Below the pieces are notes generated by a model. It ran no database searches, was not told the DNA's origin, and saw nothing but the letters and a program-made list of their open reading frames with translations. The translations under genes and the position numbers were made by a program. Positions 1-8,200 of a stretch of DNA of 18,697 bases are shown here, piece after piece; the stretch's first letter is position 1, and the number at the start of each line of letters is the position of its first letter. Source of the DNA: Lachnospiraceae bacterium (GTDB lineage: Bacteria; Bacillota; Clostridia; Lachnospirales; Lachnospiraceae); the NCBI GenBank assembly GCA_017613225.1, contig JAGAEH010000050.1, positions 1-18,697 of the forward strand, read 5' to 3'.

Positions 1-239
1 ACGTCCAGCGTGGTCTGGTTGCACAGCACCCGTTCACCGAAGGCCGCGGAGGCCCAGAGGGGGATCTCCCAGAAGGCATTGGTGCCGCGGAAGACTTCAT
101 CATATAAAAGAGCCCAGTCCCGTTCGGAGTGCGCTTCCCAGTCCGGGAAGGCCCGCATGACGGGCAGGGCGCCTTCTTTGGAGGCGAAGAAGTCCGCGGC
201 GGCGGATATCTGCTGATAATAATTCTTTCTATCTGTCAA
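1..239 (-). CDS. Probable TorD/DmsD-family redox chaperone, partial (3' end off window)
   Basis: Only the first 79 or so codons are present. The start is a TTG at 239-237, supported by GGAGG eight bases upstream. It overlaps the end of the preceding iron-sulfur/flavoprotein gene (stop at 231-229) in another frame, so the two are probably translationally coupled. The readable protein begins LTDRKNYYQQISAAADFFAS and later has a stretch with WASAAFGERVLCNQTTLDV. The spacing of Trp-x-Ser, Gly-Glu-x-x-Leu and Thr-Leu-x-Val resembles the TorD/DmsD pattern (P-W-E-S-V-Y ... L-L ... T-L-E-V). TorD proteins are cytoplasmic chaperones that help insert the molybdenum cofactor into DMSO-reductase-type enzymes, which fits the DmsB-like neighbour. 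A catalytic subunit is not in the window and would have to lie further left. The family call is by eye and moderately secure; an unrelated accessory protein is possible. Confidence 0.55.
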   Translation of the reverse strand, partial: MTDRKNYYQQISAAADFFASKEGALPVMRAFPDWEAHSERDWALLYDEVFRGTNAFWEIPLWASAAFGERVLCNQTTLD

Positions 240-2157
240 TGGTGGTTCCTCCAACTTCGTCCGCCGCGCGCATCTCGTCCCGAATCTCCGGCATTTTGCT
301 CAGGTCTCCGATCAGAACGGCGCCGCAGAGCTTTCCGCCGCGGTAAAACCGTTTTTCATAGCGCAGGTCCGCTCCGCCGTGGGGGTTGACCCGGAAGAGC
401 GGCCACCCGGTCTCATCCGGTGCAGCGCACTCCGCCCGGACGCCGTCTTCCTCCTCCGTTTCGCCAATGGCGAAAAGGCTCGTCCCCAGGGCGGAGAGGA
501 GCACCGGTTCCGGCTTCGGGGCAAAGGACAGGGCTTCACTTTCGGGATGGACAGCGTTGAAGCCGGCGATGTCACCGGTCTCCTTCGCGTAGGTCCAGAG
601 CCCGGGATTCAGGTCATCGATCCGGCAGTGACCCGCAGCATCGTGAAGTGCGGACTGATCCGGCTGGATGCAGTCCCCGGCGGCGTAGACCTCCGGCGCG
701 GAGGTCTGCAGCAGATGGTTTACCAAAACGCCCCTTCCGCAGGCCAGGCCGGAACGTTCCGCGGCGTCCTTGTTGGCGCGGACTCCGCAGGAGAGCAGCA
801 CCAGATCCGCCGCAAAACGGCGTCCGTCCGCCAGGATCACGGCTTCAGCGCGTTCACTGCCTTCGATCCTTTCGATCTCCGCACCGGTGAGGACTTCTAT
901 CCCGCAGGCTCTGCAGTGCTCTTCCAGAACGGCGGCGGACTGGGGATCCAGGATCCGGGGCATCAGATGAGGCAGAGCTTCCAGAACCGTCACTTCGCAG
1001 CCCAGCCGCCGGATCTCCCAGGCAAATTCCAGGCCGATCACGCCGCCGCCGATCACCACCGCGCGCTTCGCGGCGGCCAGCAGCCGGCGGATCTTCTGCA
1101 GGTCCTTTATGGTGCGCACGCAGGCCGTCCCGGGCAGGTCCGCCCCGGGAATGGGAGGGACGTGGCAGCGAGCGCCCAGCGCGTAAATGCATTTATCATA
1201 GGGAATGGCCGTTCCGTCGGCCAGAAGTACTTCCTTTTTGTGGGTCAGGAGACGGTCAACTAAAGCGCCGGATATCAGCCGGACGTTGTTTTCCGCATAC
1301 CATTCAGACCCGTGGATGGCCAGGCTGTCCCGCCGGAAGGTGGAGAGCGCCAGCTTGGAGAGCAGCGGCCGCACGTAGGGCAGGTCCTGCTCGTCGGAGA
1401 CCATGACGATCTCCGTGCCGGGGGCCTCCCGGATGATCCGCTCGCAGGCGGCGATGCCGGCGATGCCGGCGCCCAGGATCACGATCCGCTCAGACATCGG
1501 GGGCGTCTTCCTGTCATCCTGAGGAGCGGAAGCGACGAAGGATCCTTCGACTCCGTTCGCTGCGCTCACTTCGCTCAGGATGACAGAAAGGTCTTCGCTA
1601 AGGATGGCATCGGAGACTTTCTTTCTTTTAATCAGCAGCGAGGGCTTCGTAAGCTCCGGAGAAGGCAGGATCGGAAGAGCATCCGTCATCCCGGCTTTTT
1701 CCTCCTCTGACAGCAGATCCAGGTCCGCAAAAGTCAGGCAGTGGGTCAGGCAGGCCTCCACGCAGGCAGGCTCTTTTCCCTCCGCCCGCAGCTCCGGGCA
1801 GGAGGTGCACTTCATGGAGATGCCAAAGCGCGCGCTGATCCTGGGCGCTCCGTAGGGGCAGGCCCAGGTGCAGGTGCCGCAGCCGATGCATTTTTCGGGA
1901 TGATGGCCTACGGTCCCGTCTTCCTGCACGTAATAGGCCCCGGTGGGGCAGTGTTTTACGCAGGCCGGGTCGGCGCAGTGATTGCAGGCGCCGGAGTAGT
2001 GGACCCACTGCCTGCGGCCGCCCTCCTCCTGCTGCACCGTAACGGCGCGGCGGAAGAACAGCCCCAGCTCCAGGTCGTGATAGTCCTTGCAGGCCATCTG
2101 GCAGGCGTTGCAGCCGATGCACTTATTCTGATCGAAAATAAATCCCCAACGGGCCAT
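229..2157 (-). CDS. DmsB-like 4x[4Fe-4S] protein fused to FAD/NAD(P)H pyridine nucleotide-disulfide oxidoreductase
   Basis: 642 residues, presumably cytoplasmic; no signal peptide or membrane segment seen. Residues 1-180 are a DmsB/HycB-type electron-transfer domain with four Cys motifs: CIGCNACQMAC (13-23), CNHCADPACVKHC (58-70), CIGCGTCTWAC (90-100) and CTSC with a second half CVEAC (117-136). They end in a Pro-Ser-x-x-Leu-Thr-Lys-Pro-Ser-Leu tail typical of DmsB C-termini. Residues 221-642 form a flavoprotein with an FAD motif GAGIAG (229-234) and an NAD(P) motif GGGVIG (370-375), as in nitrite/rubredoxin reductase-type enzymes. The likely role is passing electrons between NAD(P)H and a molybdopterin reductase. 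The start is the ATG at 2157, with AAAGGAG seven bases upstream; an in-frame ATG at 2202 lacks such a site. The linker (about 191-216) is encoded by a palindromic repeat, and M221 looks like the former start of a separate flavoprotein. The electron acceptor is unknown. Confidence 0.88.
   Translation of the reverse strand: MARWGFIFDQNKCIGCNACQMACKDYHDLELGLFFRRAVTVQQEEGGRRQWVHYSGACNHCADPACVKHCPTGAYYVQEDGTVGHHPEKCIGCGTCTWACPYGAPRISARFGISMKCTSCPELRAEGKEPACVEACLTHCLTFADLDLLSEEEKAGMTDALPILPSPELTKPSLLIKRKKVSDAILSEDLSVILSEVSAANGVEGSFVASAPQDDRKTPPMSERIVILGAGIAGIAACERIIREAPGTEIVMVSDEQDLPYVRPLLSKLALSTFRRDSLAIHGSEWYAENNVRLISGALVDRLLTHKKEVLLADGTAIPYDKCIYALGARCHVPPIPGADLPGTACVRTIKDLQKIRRLLAAAKRAVVIGGGVIGLEFAWEIRRLGCEVTVLEALPHLMPRILDPQSAAVLEEHCRACGIEVLTGAEIERIEGSERAEAVILADGRRFAADLVLLSCGVRANKDAAERSGLACGRGVLVNHLLQTSAPEVYAAGDCIQPDQSALHDAAGHCRIDDLNPGLWTYAKETGDIAGFNAVHPESEALSFAPKPEPVLLSALGTSLFAIGETEEEDGVRAECAAPDETGWPLFRVNPHGGADLRYEKRFYRGGKLCGAVLIGDLSKMPEIRDEMRAADEVGGTTIDR
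1511..1586. repeat. Palindromic dispersed-type repeat inside a coding region
   Basis: A 76-base imperfect palindrome. The outer arms CTGTCATCCTGA (1511-1522) and TCAGGATGACAG (1575-1586) are exact reverse complements, and a 14-base palindrome CGAAGGATCCTTCG lies inside at 1536-1549. The GTCATCCTGAG...GAAGGATCC style matches, from memory, short palindromic repeats scattered through genomes of several anaerobes. Only one copy is in this window. It is read in frame by the iron-sulfur/flavoprotein gene and encodes the linker between its two domains. Confidence 0.8.
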
Positions 2158-2266
2158 GAATACTCCTTTGACCGACAGTTTCAGGTTATCTGTATAGTAC
2201 ACATTTTATCACAGAAACGGGAATTATGCCACCGGGCAAAAAGTGTTTGTGGGGCCGACAATATCA

Positions 2267-2295
2267 TTGCGGCAGCATTTGTATCGTGTTAAAAT
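2267..2295 (+). promoter_or_regulatory. Putative sigma-70/SigA promoter for the small ORF and Xaa-Pro aminopeptidase
   Basis: A -35 element TTGCGG (2267-2272) and a -10 element TAAAAT (2290-2295) are separated by 17 bases. They lie about 35 bases before the 30-residue ORF, in the gap between divergent genes. No clear promoter was found for the minus-strand gene in the same gap. Confidence 0.5.
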
Positions 2296-2330
2296 GAACT
2301 GAATTTATTCAACGGGGAGGATCAACTCTG

Positions 2331-2423
2331 ATGAAAAAGACATTGTCTTTGTTTTTGTCATTATTGATGTTCCTGGGAGTCTTCAAGAGCCTCGACGCTC
2401 TGAAGGAATGGCTGAAGAAGTAA
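2331..2423 (+). CDS. Small hydrophobic protein, 30 residues (putative)
   Basis: An ATG at 2331 follows a GGGGAGG site (2314-2320, ten bases upstream) and opens a 30-codon frame ending at TAA 2421-2423. The peptide begins MKKTLSLFLSLLMFLGVF and ends SLDALKEWLKK. It therefore has a basic N-terminus, one short hydrophobic stretch (residues 5-18) and a short amphipathic, lysine-rich tail. It is not a complete signal peptide followed by a mature protein. The stop lies 10 bases before the aminopeptidase start, and that gene's GGAG site starts at the last base of the stop codon, so translation of the two could be coupled. It could be a membrane-associated microprotein or just a leader peptide that delivers ribosomes to the next gene. 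I recognise no family. Ribosome site, promoter position and spacing support real translation, but codon statistics are weak at this length. Confidence 0.55.
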   Translation: MKKTLSLFLSLLMFLGVFKSLDALKEWLKK

Positions 2424-2433
2424 GGAGAAGAAC

Positions 2434-3678
2434 ATGCTGCCTGCAGAATTTTATAAGGAAAACCGCCGCAAGCTGGCCGAATACATGGAGGATGATTCCA
2501 TCTATTTCGTCTTCAGCGGCGAGCCGAAGGAATCCACCCACGATGAGTGCTACATCTTTGAGCCCTACAGGAACTTTGTCTATCTGACGGGCCAGAACTG
2601 CGCTCACGCCATGCTGCTGATCGTCAAGAAGGACGGCAAAGTGAAAGAGACGCTCTACATGCACATCCCATCCGAGCGGGACCAGCGCTGGGACAACCTG
2701 ATCTTCGATCCGGAGAAGATCAAGGCGGAGACGGGCATCGACAGCATCGAGGACATTCTGAACCTGGAGAACCAGCTCTCCCGGGTGCTCTTTGACGGCC
2801 GGATCCAGAATGCCTACATGGACATGGCCCACTGGAAGATGAGCTATCCCGACAGTCCCGACATGCGCTTCGCGAAGAAGCTGCAGGCCGCCTATCCCTT
2901 CATGCAGGTGCACAACGCCTATCCTTTCGTATGCTCCCTGCGCACCATTAAGCACCCGGCGGAGATCGAGGCCCACCGGAAGGCGGTGGACATCACCAAA
3001 GAGGGCGTGCTGAACATGATGCGGAACATGAAACCCGGCATGACCGAGTATCAGATCGAGGCCTACTATGACTTCGTCCTGAAGTACAACGGCGTGAAGC
3101 GGCCGGCCTTCACCACCATCGCGGCCACGGGGCAGAACGCCAACCACATGCACTATGTGGACAACAACACCGTCACGAAGGACGGCGACATGATCCTCTT
3201 CGATCTGGGCGCCCAGTACAACTATTACTGCGCCGACGTGTCCAGAACTTACCCTGTAAACGGCAAGTTTACGGAGCGTCAGGCCCAGCTGTACGAAGTC
3301 GTATTAAAGGGACTGAAGGCCGCGGAAGAGGCCACGAAGCCCGGCGCCGTGAAGGACGATCTGCAGAAACTCTCCAAACAGGTGATGGCGGAGGAACTGG
3401 TCAAGATCGGCAAGATCGAAAAGCCGGAGGAGATCGACAAGTACTACATGCACGGCAGCGGCCACAACATCGGTCTGGACACCCACGACGTAGGCGATCA
3501 CGGCCTGATCCTGGAGCCCGGTCTGGTGTTTACTCTGGAGCCCGGCCTCTACTTTGACGATGAGGAGATCGGCATCCGCATCGAGGACACGCTGGTGGTG
3601 ACGGAAGACGGCTGCGACGTCCTTTCCGATTCCATTCCGAAGGAGATCGCGGACATCGAAGCGGTGATGAAACGCTGA
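2434..3678 (+). CDS. pepP: Xaa-Pro aminopeptidase (M24B metallopeptidase)
   Basis: 414 residues, expected in the cytoplasm. It removes N-terminal residues that precede proline and so helps complete peptide degradation. Residues 1 to about 165 match the aminopeptidase P N-terminal domain; the rest is the pita-bread catalytic fold. All five expected metal ligands are visible: D257 in FDLG, D268 in ADVSRTYP, H344 in HGSGHNIG, E369 in TLEPGLYF and E384 in GIRIEDT. H340 and H351 occupy the supporting histidine positions. The start at 2434 has GGAG seven or so bases upstream and lies just after the 30-residue ORF. The gene ends before a strong bidirectional terminator. Length is normal for the family and the enzyme should be active. 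Which of the M24B aminopeptidases it matches most closely (PepP or a PepQ-like dipeptidase) is less certain, but the N-terminal domain favours aminopeptidase P. Confidence 0.92.
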   Translation: MLPAEFYKENRRKLAEYMEDDSIYFVFSGEPKESTHDECYIFEPYRNFVYLTGQNCAHAMLLIVKKDGKVKETLYMHIPSERDQRWDNLIFDPEKIKAETGIDSIEDILNLENQLSRVLFDGRIQNAYMDMAHWKMSYPDSPDMRFAKKLQAAYPFMQVHNAYPFVCSLRTIKHPAEIEAHRKAVDITKEGVLNMMRNMKPGMTEYQIEAYYDFVLKYNGVKRPAFTTIAATGQNANHMHYVDNNTVTKDGDMILFDLGAQYNYYCADVSRTYPVNGKFTERQAQLYEVVLKGLKAAEEATKPGAVKDDLQKLSKQVMAEELVKIGKIEKPEEIDKYYMHGSGHNIGLDTHDVGDHGLILEPGLVFTLEPGLYFDDEEIGIRIEDTLVVTEDGCDVLSDSIPKEIADIEAVMKR

Positions 3679-3746
3679 CCGCAGGAGAAGAGCATCCGCT
3701 TCCGGATGATCCGCAGATGTTTAAAAAGCTGCATATAGGCACAAAA

Positions 3747-3784
3747 GGGCGGGCCCGCTGCGGGTCCGCCCTCATTTATTATTT
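3747..3784. terminator. Bidirectional intrinsic terminator between convergent genes
   Basis: A GC-rich hairpin at 3747-3771 (arms GGGCGGGCCCG and CGGGTCCGCCC, three-base loop) is followed on the plus strand by an AT-rich run with many Ts, and on the minus strand by TTTTG. It lies between the 3' ends of the Xaa-Pro aminopeptidase (plus) and the M20 amidohydrolase (minus), so it probably serves both. Confidence 0.85.
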
Positions 3785-3823
3785 AGATGGGAAACCGGAA
3801 CTTATGCCGGTGCTTCGCCGTGA

Positions 3824-5197
3824 TCACTCCTGCGGCTGCGGAATAGGCACTTCCTTCGGGATCGGGCACTTGTAGGTCTCGCCGTCCAGATCCGCCTTGA
3901 AGGTCTCCCAGGCCTTCTCCACCAGGCTGTTGTCGCGGTAGAACTTCGCCGCGGCCAGGGCCATCCAGATGCCGCCGCGGATCATGCCCTTTAAGCCGAT
4001 GCCGTTGCCGGAGCAGCAGGTGGTCTGCCAGGTGTGGTTCACGCCCAGGATGTTCTGGCTGGCGGTGTTGATCATGATGCCGGGTACGATGTGCTCCACG
4101 TCACCCACGTCGCTGGAGCCGGGGGTGATCTTGTACTCCTCCGGTTTGTAGATGAAGCCGGTGTGGATGGGTTCCTCGGGCTTCTTGTGCTCGTATTCCG
4201 GCATGGTGGCGTTCAGAGCGTCCGCGATGGCCAGCTCCTCCTCCGTGTACTTGGCGGCGGGAACTTCCGGATAGACCTCGGCGAACACGTCCGCGATGGT
4301 CTTGTTGGACATGGTGTTGTAGCAGCCGCCGTGGAACTCGATCTCCACCTCGGTGTCCGTCATCATGGCGGCGCCCTTGGCGATGTTCACCAGCCTGCCG
4401 TAGAGCTCGTCGATCTGCCAGCGGTACTGGGACCTGACATAGTACCATACGGATGCCCTGTCGGGCACGATGTTCGGCGCCACGCCGGCTTCCTTATAGA
4501 CGTAGTGGACGCGGGAATTGGGGGTCATGTGCTCCCGCAGATAGTTGGCGCCTACGTTCATCAGTTCCACCGCGTCCAGGGCGGATCGTCCGGCCCAGGC
4601 AGCGGAGGCGTGCGCCGTCTTGCCCTTGAAGTGGAAGGTGGCGGAATTCAGGCCGCCGCCCATGCCCAGGCTGATGGTGTTCTTGCTGTGGCCGTGCCAC
4701 GCGAAGGCCAGATCCAGCTCCGTGAAGGCGCCTTCTCTTGCCATGAAGGCCTTGCCGGTCAGGACTTCTTCGGCGGGGCAGCCGTAGAAGACTACGGTGC
4801 CGGGCAGGCCGCTCTTTTCCAGATCAGCCTTCATGCCGATGGCAGCCGCCAGGGTGCAGACGCCCAGCAGGTTGTGGCCGCAGCCCTGTCCGGGGCCGCC
4901 TTCCACGGCAGCGTGCTTGTAGGTGTCCTGGGTCTGGGAAAGTCCGGGAAGCGCGTCGTACTCGGCCAGCAGGCCGATCACCGGATGGCCGCTTCCCCAC
5001 TCCGCGCGGATGGCGGTGGGCATGCCGTACAGGCCTTTCTCTACCTTGAAGCCGTACTTTTCCAGAGCCTCGCTGAGCCAGGCGCAGGCCTTGACCTCGT
5101 TGTAGGCAGTCTCCGGGTGTTCATACATTTTCAGAGCGATGTCGTTCAATGCGTCCGTCTCTTTCAGGACGGCGTCGATGATGTGCTGATAGTCCAT
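3824..5197 (-). CDS. abgB: M20 family amidohydrolase, AbgB-like (p-aminobenzoyl-glutamate hydrolase subunit B type)
   Basis: 457 residues, slightly shorter than E. coli AbgB, with the same layout: a zinc-peptidase domain interrupted by a lid/dimerisation domain. Metal-binding features include C106 and H108 in GQGCGHN, the acidic pair E143-E144 in PAEE, and H168/H170 in AWHGH. H196 in GKTAHAS begins the lid domain. The conserved C-terminal stretch around NHTWQTTCCSG is also present. Such enzymes cleave amide bonds in small acyl-amino acids such as p-aminobenzoyl-glutamate, but the real substrate cannot be read from sequence. The partner AbgA is not in the window, so it may act as a homo-oligomer with another substrate. 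The start has AAAGGAGG five bases upstream and lies 25 bases after the stop of the large protease gene, with no terminator between, so the two are probably co-transcribed. It ends at the shared terminator. Confidence 0.9.
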   Translation of the reverse strand: MDYQHIIDAVLKETDALNDIALKMYEHPETAYNEVKACAWLSEALEKYGFKVEKGLYGMPTAIRAEWGSGHPVIGLLAEYDALPGLSQTQDTYKHAAVEGGPGQGCGHNLLGVCTLAAAIGMKADLEKSGLPGTVVFYGCPAEEVLTGKAFMAREGAFTELDLAFAWHGHSKNTISLGMGGGLNSATFHFKGKTAHASAAWAGRSALDAVELMNVGANYLREHMTPNSRVHYVYKEAGVAPNIVPDRASVWYYVRSQYRWQIDELYGRLVNIAKGAAMMTDTEVEIEFHGGCYNTMSNKTIADVFAEVYPEVPAAKYTEEELAIADALNATMPEYEHKKPEEPIHTGFIYKPEEYKITPGSSDVGDVEHIVPGIMINTASQNILGVNHTWQTTCCSGNGIGLKGMIRGGIWMALAAAKFYRDNSLVEKAWETFKADLDGETYKCPIPKEVPIPQPQE

Positions 5198-5222
5198 GGG
5201 TCCTCCTTTTTTTCTTAAACGG

Positions 5223-8200
5223 TCAGTCCGTCTCCTCGAAGACGGCCTGGATCTTTTCTCCTGTCAGATTGTTTTCTTCCAGGAGACGGTCCGCAAGTTT
5301 CTTGACTTTTTCCTTTCCCTCCTCAATGAGCTCCACAGTCTTTGCCATTTCCTGCCGCAGGATCCGGTTGGCCTGCTCCAGGTAGGAAGCGGCCATCGGC
5401 GTGCCTGAAATGGCACGGAAAGGGAGAGCGATGAAGTTTCCATCCGTCATGCCGTAATCGCACAGCATGCTCAGAGCGTACTGGGTCGCGGTCTGAAGAT
5501 CGCCGGAAGCGCCGGTGTTCAGGGACGCGTCCCTGCCGTAAAAGACTTCTTCCGCGGCGCGGCCGGCAAGGGCGCAGCGGATCCGCCAGGTCAGTTCTTC
5601 CTTCGAATACACCGGCTTATCCTCGCTGTTTTCATGGGCCATGTATCCGCCGAAGCTCCCCCTGGATACGATGGTCACGTAGGAGGGCTTTTCGCCGGAC
5701 TTCCAGGCCATGTAGGAGTGGCCGGATTCGTGGATCGCGACGGAGCGGTAGTACTTTTCGCCCCAGTCCTTCTTTTCACCGTAACTGTATTCCTCCAGGG
5801 CATTCAGCAGGTCTTCCCCGTTGGGCGCCCGGTCCAGCTTGCTGGCATTCCTGAAGGCCAGGTCCGCCACGTTCTGGAGGATGGCGATGGAAAGCCCCGG
5901 CGTGCGGGCTGCCAGGTTTTTGATCGTGCTCTCGCTGACGTCCACAAAGCCCTTTTCCTTGACGACGCGGGTCAGGTACTGGATGCGCTCTTTTTCGTTG
6001 GGCAGATCCACCAGAATGCGGTTGTCGAAACGCCGCACCAGGGCGGGATCCAGCGTCCGCTGTCCGGAGCCGTCTTCCTGAAGCTTATAGTTTGTGGCGG
6101 CGAGGACGAACACAGGTTTGTTGACGTCCGTCCTAAAGCCGTCCAGCTCGGTCAGCAGAGCGTTCAGCACGGACTCGGTGTGCTGGAATTCACCGGTCCT
6201 GGACTTGCCGATGGCGTCGATCTCATCAATGAAGATGATGGACGGCGCATATTTCTGAGCCGTCCGGAAGACGTTCCGGACGTTCTCCTCGCTCTGCCCA
6301 AAGTACTTGTTCAAAAATTCCGTCGCGCTGGTCTGGATGAAGGCCACGTCGGATTCGCCGGCCATCGCCCGGGCCAGCATGGTCTTGCCGGTGCCGGGAG
6401 GGCCATACAGCAGCACGCCTTTGGCGGGCTTGCCGCCCTCGCTGATGAACTTGCGGGGATTGGACAGGAATTTGATGAAATATCGCAGCTCGTTTTTGGC
6501 GTTTTCCGCGCCGATCACATCGTCAAAGGTGACCTTCGGGCGGTCGACATCGGCAACGAAACTGGCGGCGCTGGCGGAGTCGATGACCCTCTGCTTATGC
6601 AGGCTATGGTACTGGACCCGCAGCGTGGCGCCGTCCGGGATCTGGGCGGTATTGAAGTCCAGAACATATCCCCTGCGGAGAAATTCCTGTCCCCGGGCCT
6701 CCATGCAGATCTCTTCCGCGATCTGCTGCAGCTGCCGGTTCACCGTCTCCGGTGAACTGCTGACGGTGGAAACGACTCCCGCCGCTCCCAGCCGGGTGAA
6801 GGTGTTTTTATCGGTCTCCCCGAGGGGACTGCCGGTCTCCAGCAGATAGACAGGAATGGTGTCGCCGCTCTTTTTCAGGCGGAAGAAAGACTTCACGCCG
6901 ATGGAACCATAGTCGTCCAGGCTGACGCCCCGGGCGTCGCCCTCCTTAAGGCCGAACATCGGGTCGATCAGGACAAAGGAGACGTCATTGTTCAGGCATG
7001 CCTCCAGCTCCTCCGGCGTCTCCGCGAAACGGACCACGTAATCTTCCGGAAGGGAAAAGAGGGAGCGGTCTTCTTCGCGGCAGAGCACGGCGATCTCCGT
7101 TGTCCGGGGCTTTTCAAACAGGCCTCTCAGTTCGGGATCAAGGTCTTCGGAAGACAGGTCGATCTCAAAGTGGAGCGCCTCGATGTTATTTAACAGGTCT
7201 TCATGGCTCTCGATCTGGCGGGACAGCTCATATAATTCATTTTTCATGAAGGCGCCGCTCTGCCTGATCACGGGTTTGGCATCCTCGGAGTTTCCCTGAT
7301 GGAACAGGAAGAGAAGAGGAAGCCTGTGGTCATAGGAGACCTGATAGCCGTACTCGGAGCGGATCTGTTCCGCGGTATGCGAGAAATTCTCCTCCACCAT
7401 CCGGGCCAGGATCTGCATGCTCAGATGGCTGAACATGATGGTATCTGCCGCGCTCAGGCAGTCACAGAAAACAGAAGGGAACCGCGGATGGTTTGTGCCC
7501 GGGATCATTTCACTCCTCAGGGCCTCCAGGATGACGCTTTTCGGCGTGCCGGAGATGTCCCCGTAATTGTTTTCATAAAGATCGCGGCCGGCGCTGGTCG
7601 TCATGATGATGATGGCTTTACGGAAGGAGATCTTGATGCCGGACCGGATCACTGTGTATCCCTGTTCCAGGACCTGTATCAGCAGCTGGTAAACGTCACT
7701 GTCAGCCCGGTCGACGTCATCAAAGATCAGGACGCATTCCGGATGCTCTTTGACAAAATATGTCACACTTTCAGCAGGCCCCATCATGTACATGCTTATG
7801 CCCAGTAACATGCAGGGCAGGCCAAGGCTCCTGGCCGCCGTCCGGGCCATCAGGGACTTGCCTGTTCCGGGAGGACCTACAAAAAGGAAGGACGCACGGG
7901 GTTGATCCTGTTCTTCATCGCGGCCGAGAACGTTTCCCTGGAAGCAGTCCCGGACGAATTCCATGACGGGATCGTTCTGACCTTTTACTGCGTCTAAAAG
8001 GTCCACCCTTAGTTTTCGATATTTCTCCGCCACCTCGGGGAAGGTCAGCGGGGGAGCCTCTGCCGGGGCTCCTTCAGGTTTGCTGTCTTCCGCAGTCTCC
8101 TGTGCATTGGCAGCCTGCGTCTCCGCGGGGGCTGCGTTTTCCGCAGTCTCCGCGGCGGGATCGGCCGGCGCGATCGCCTTCAATGTCTTCTGGTAATCCA

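Noticed and set aside
379..1263. Long open frame on the plus strand opposite the flavoprotein gene
   Set aside because: It is the mirror of a clear redox gene in GC-rich DNA, with no recognisable domain and no ribosome site. Similar antisense frames at 4034-5218, 12928-13716, 13897-14940 and 14910-16010 were rejected for the same reason.
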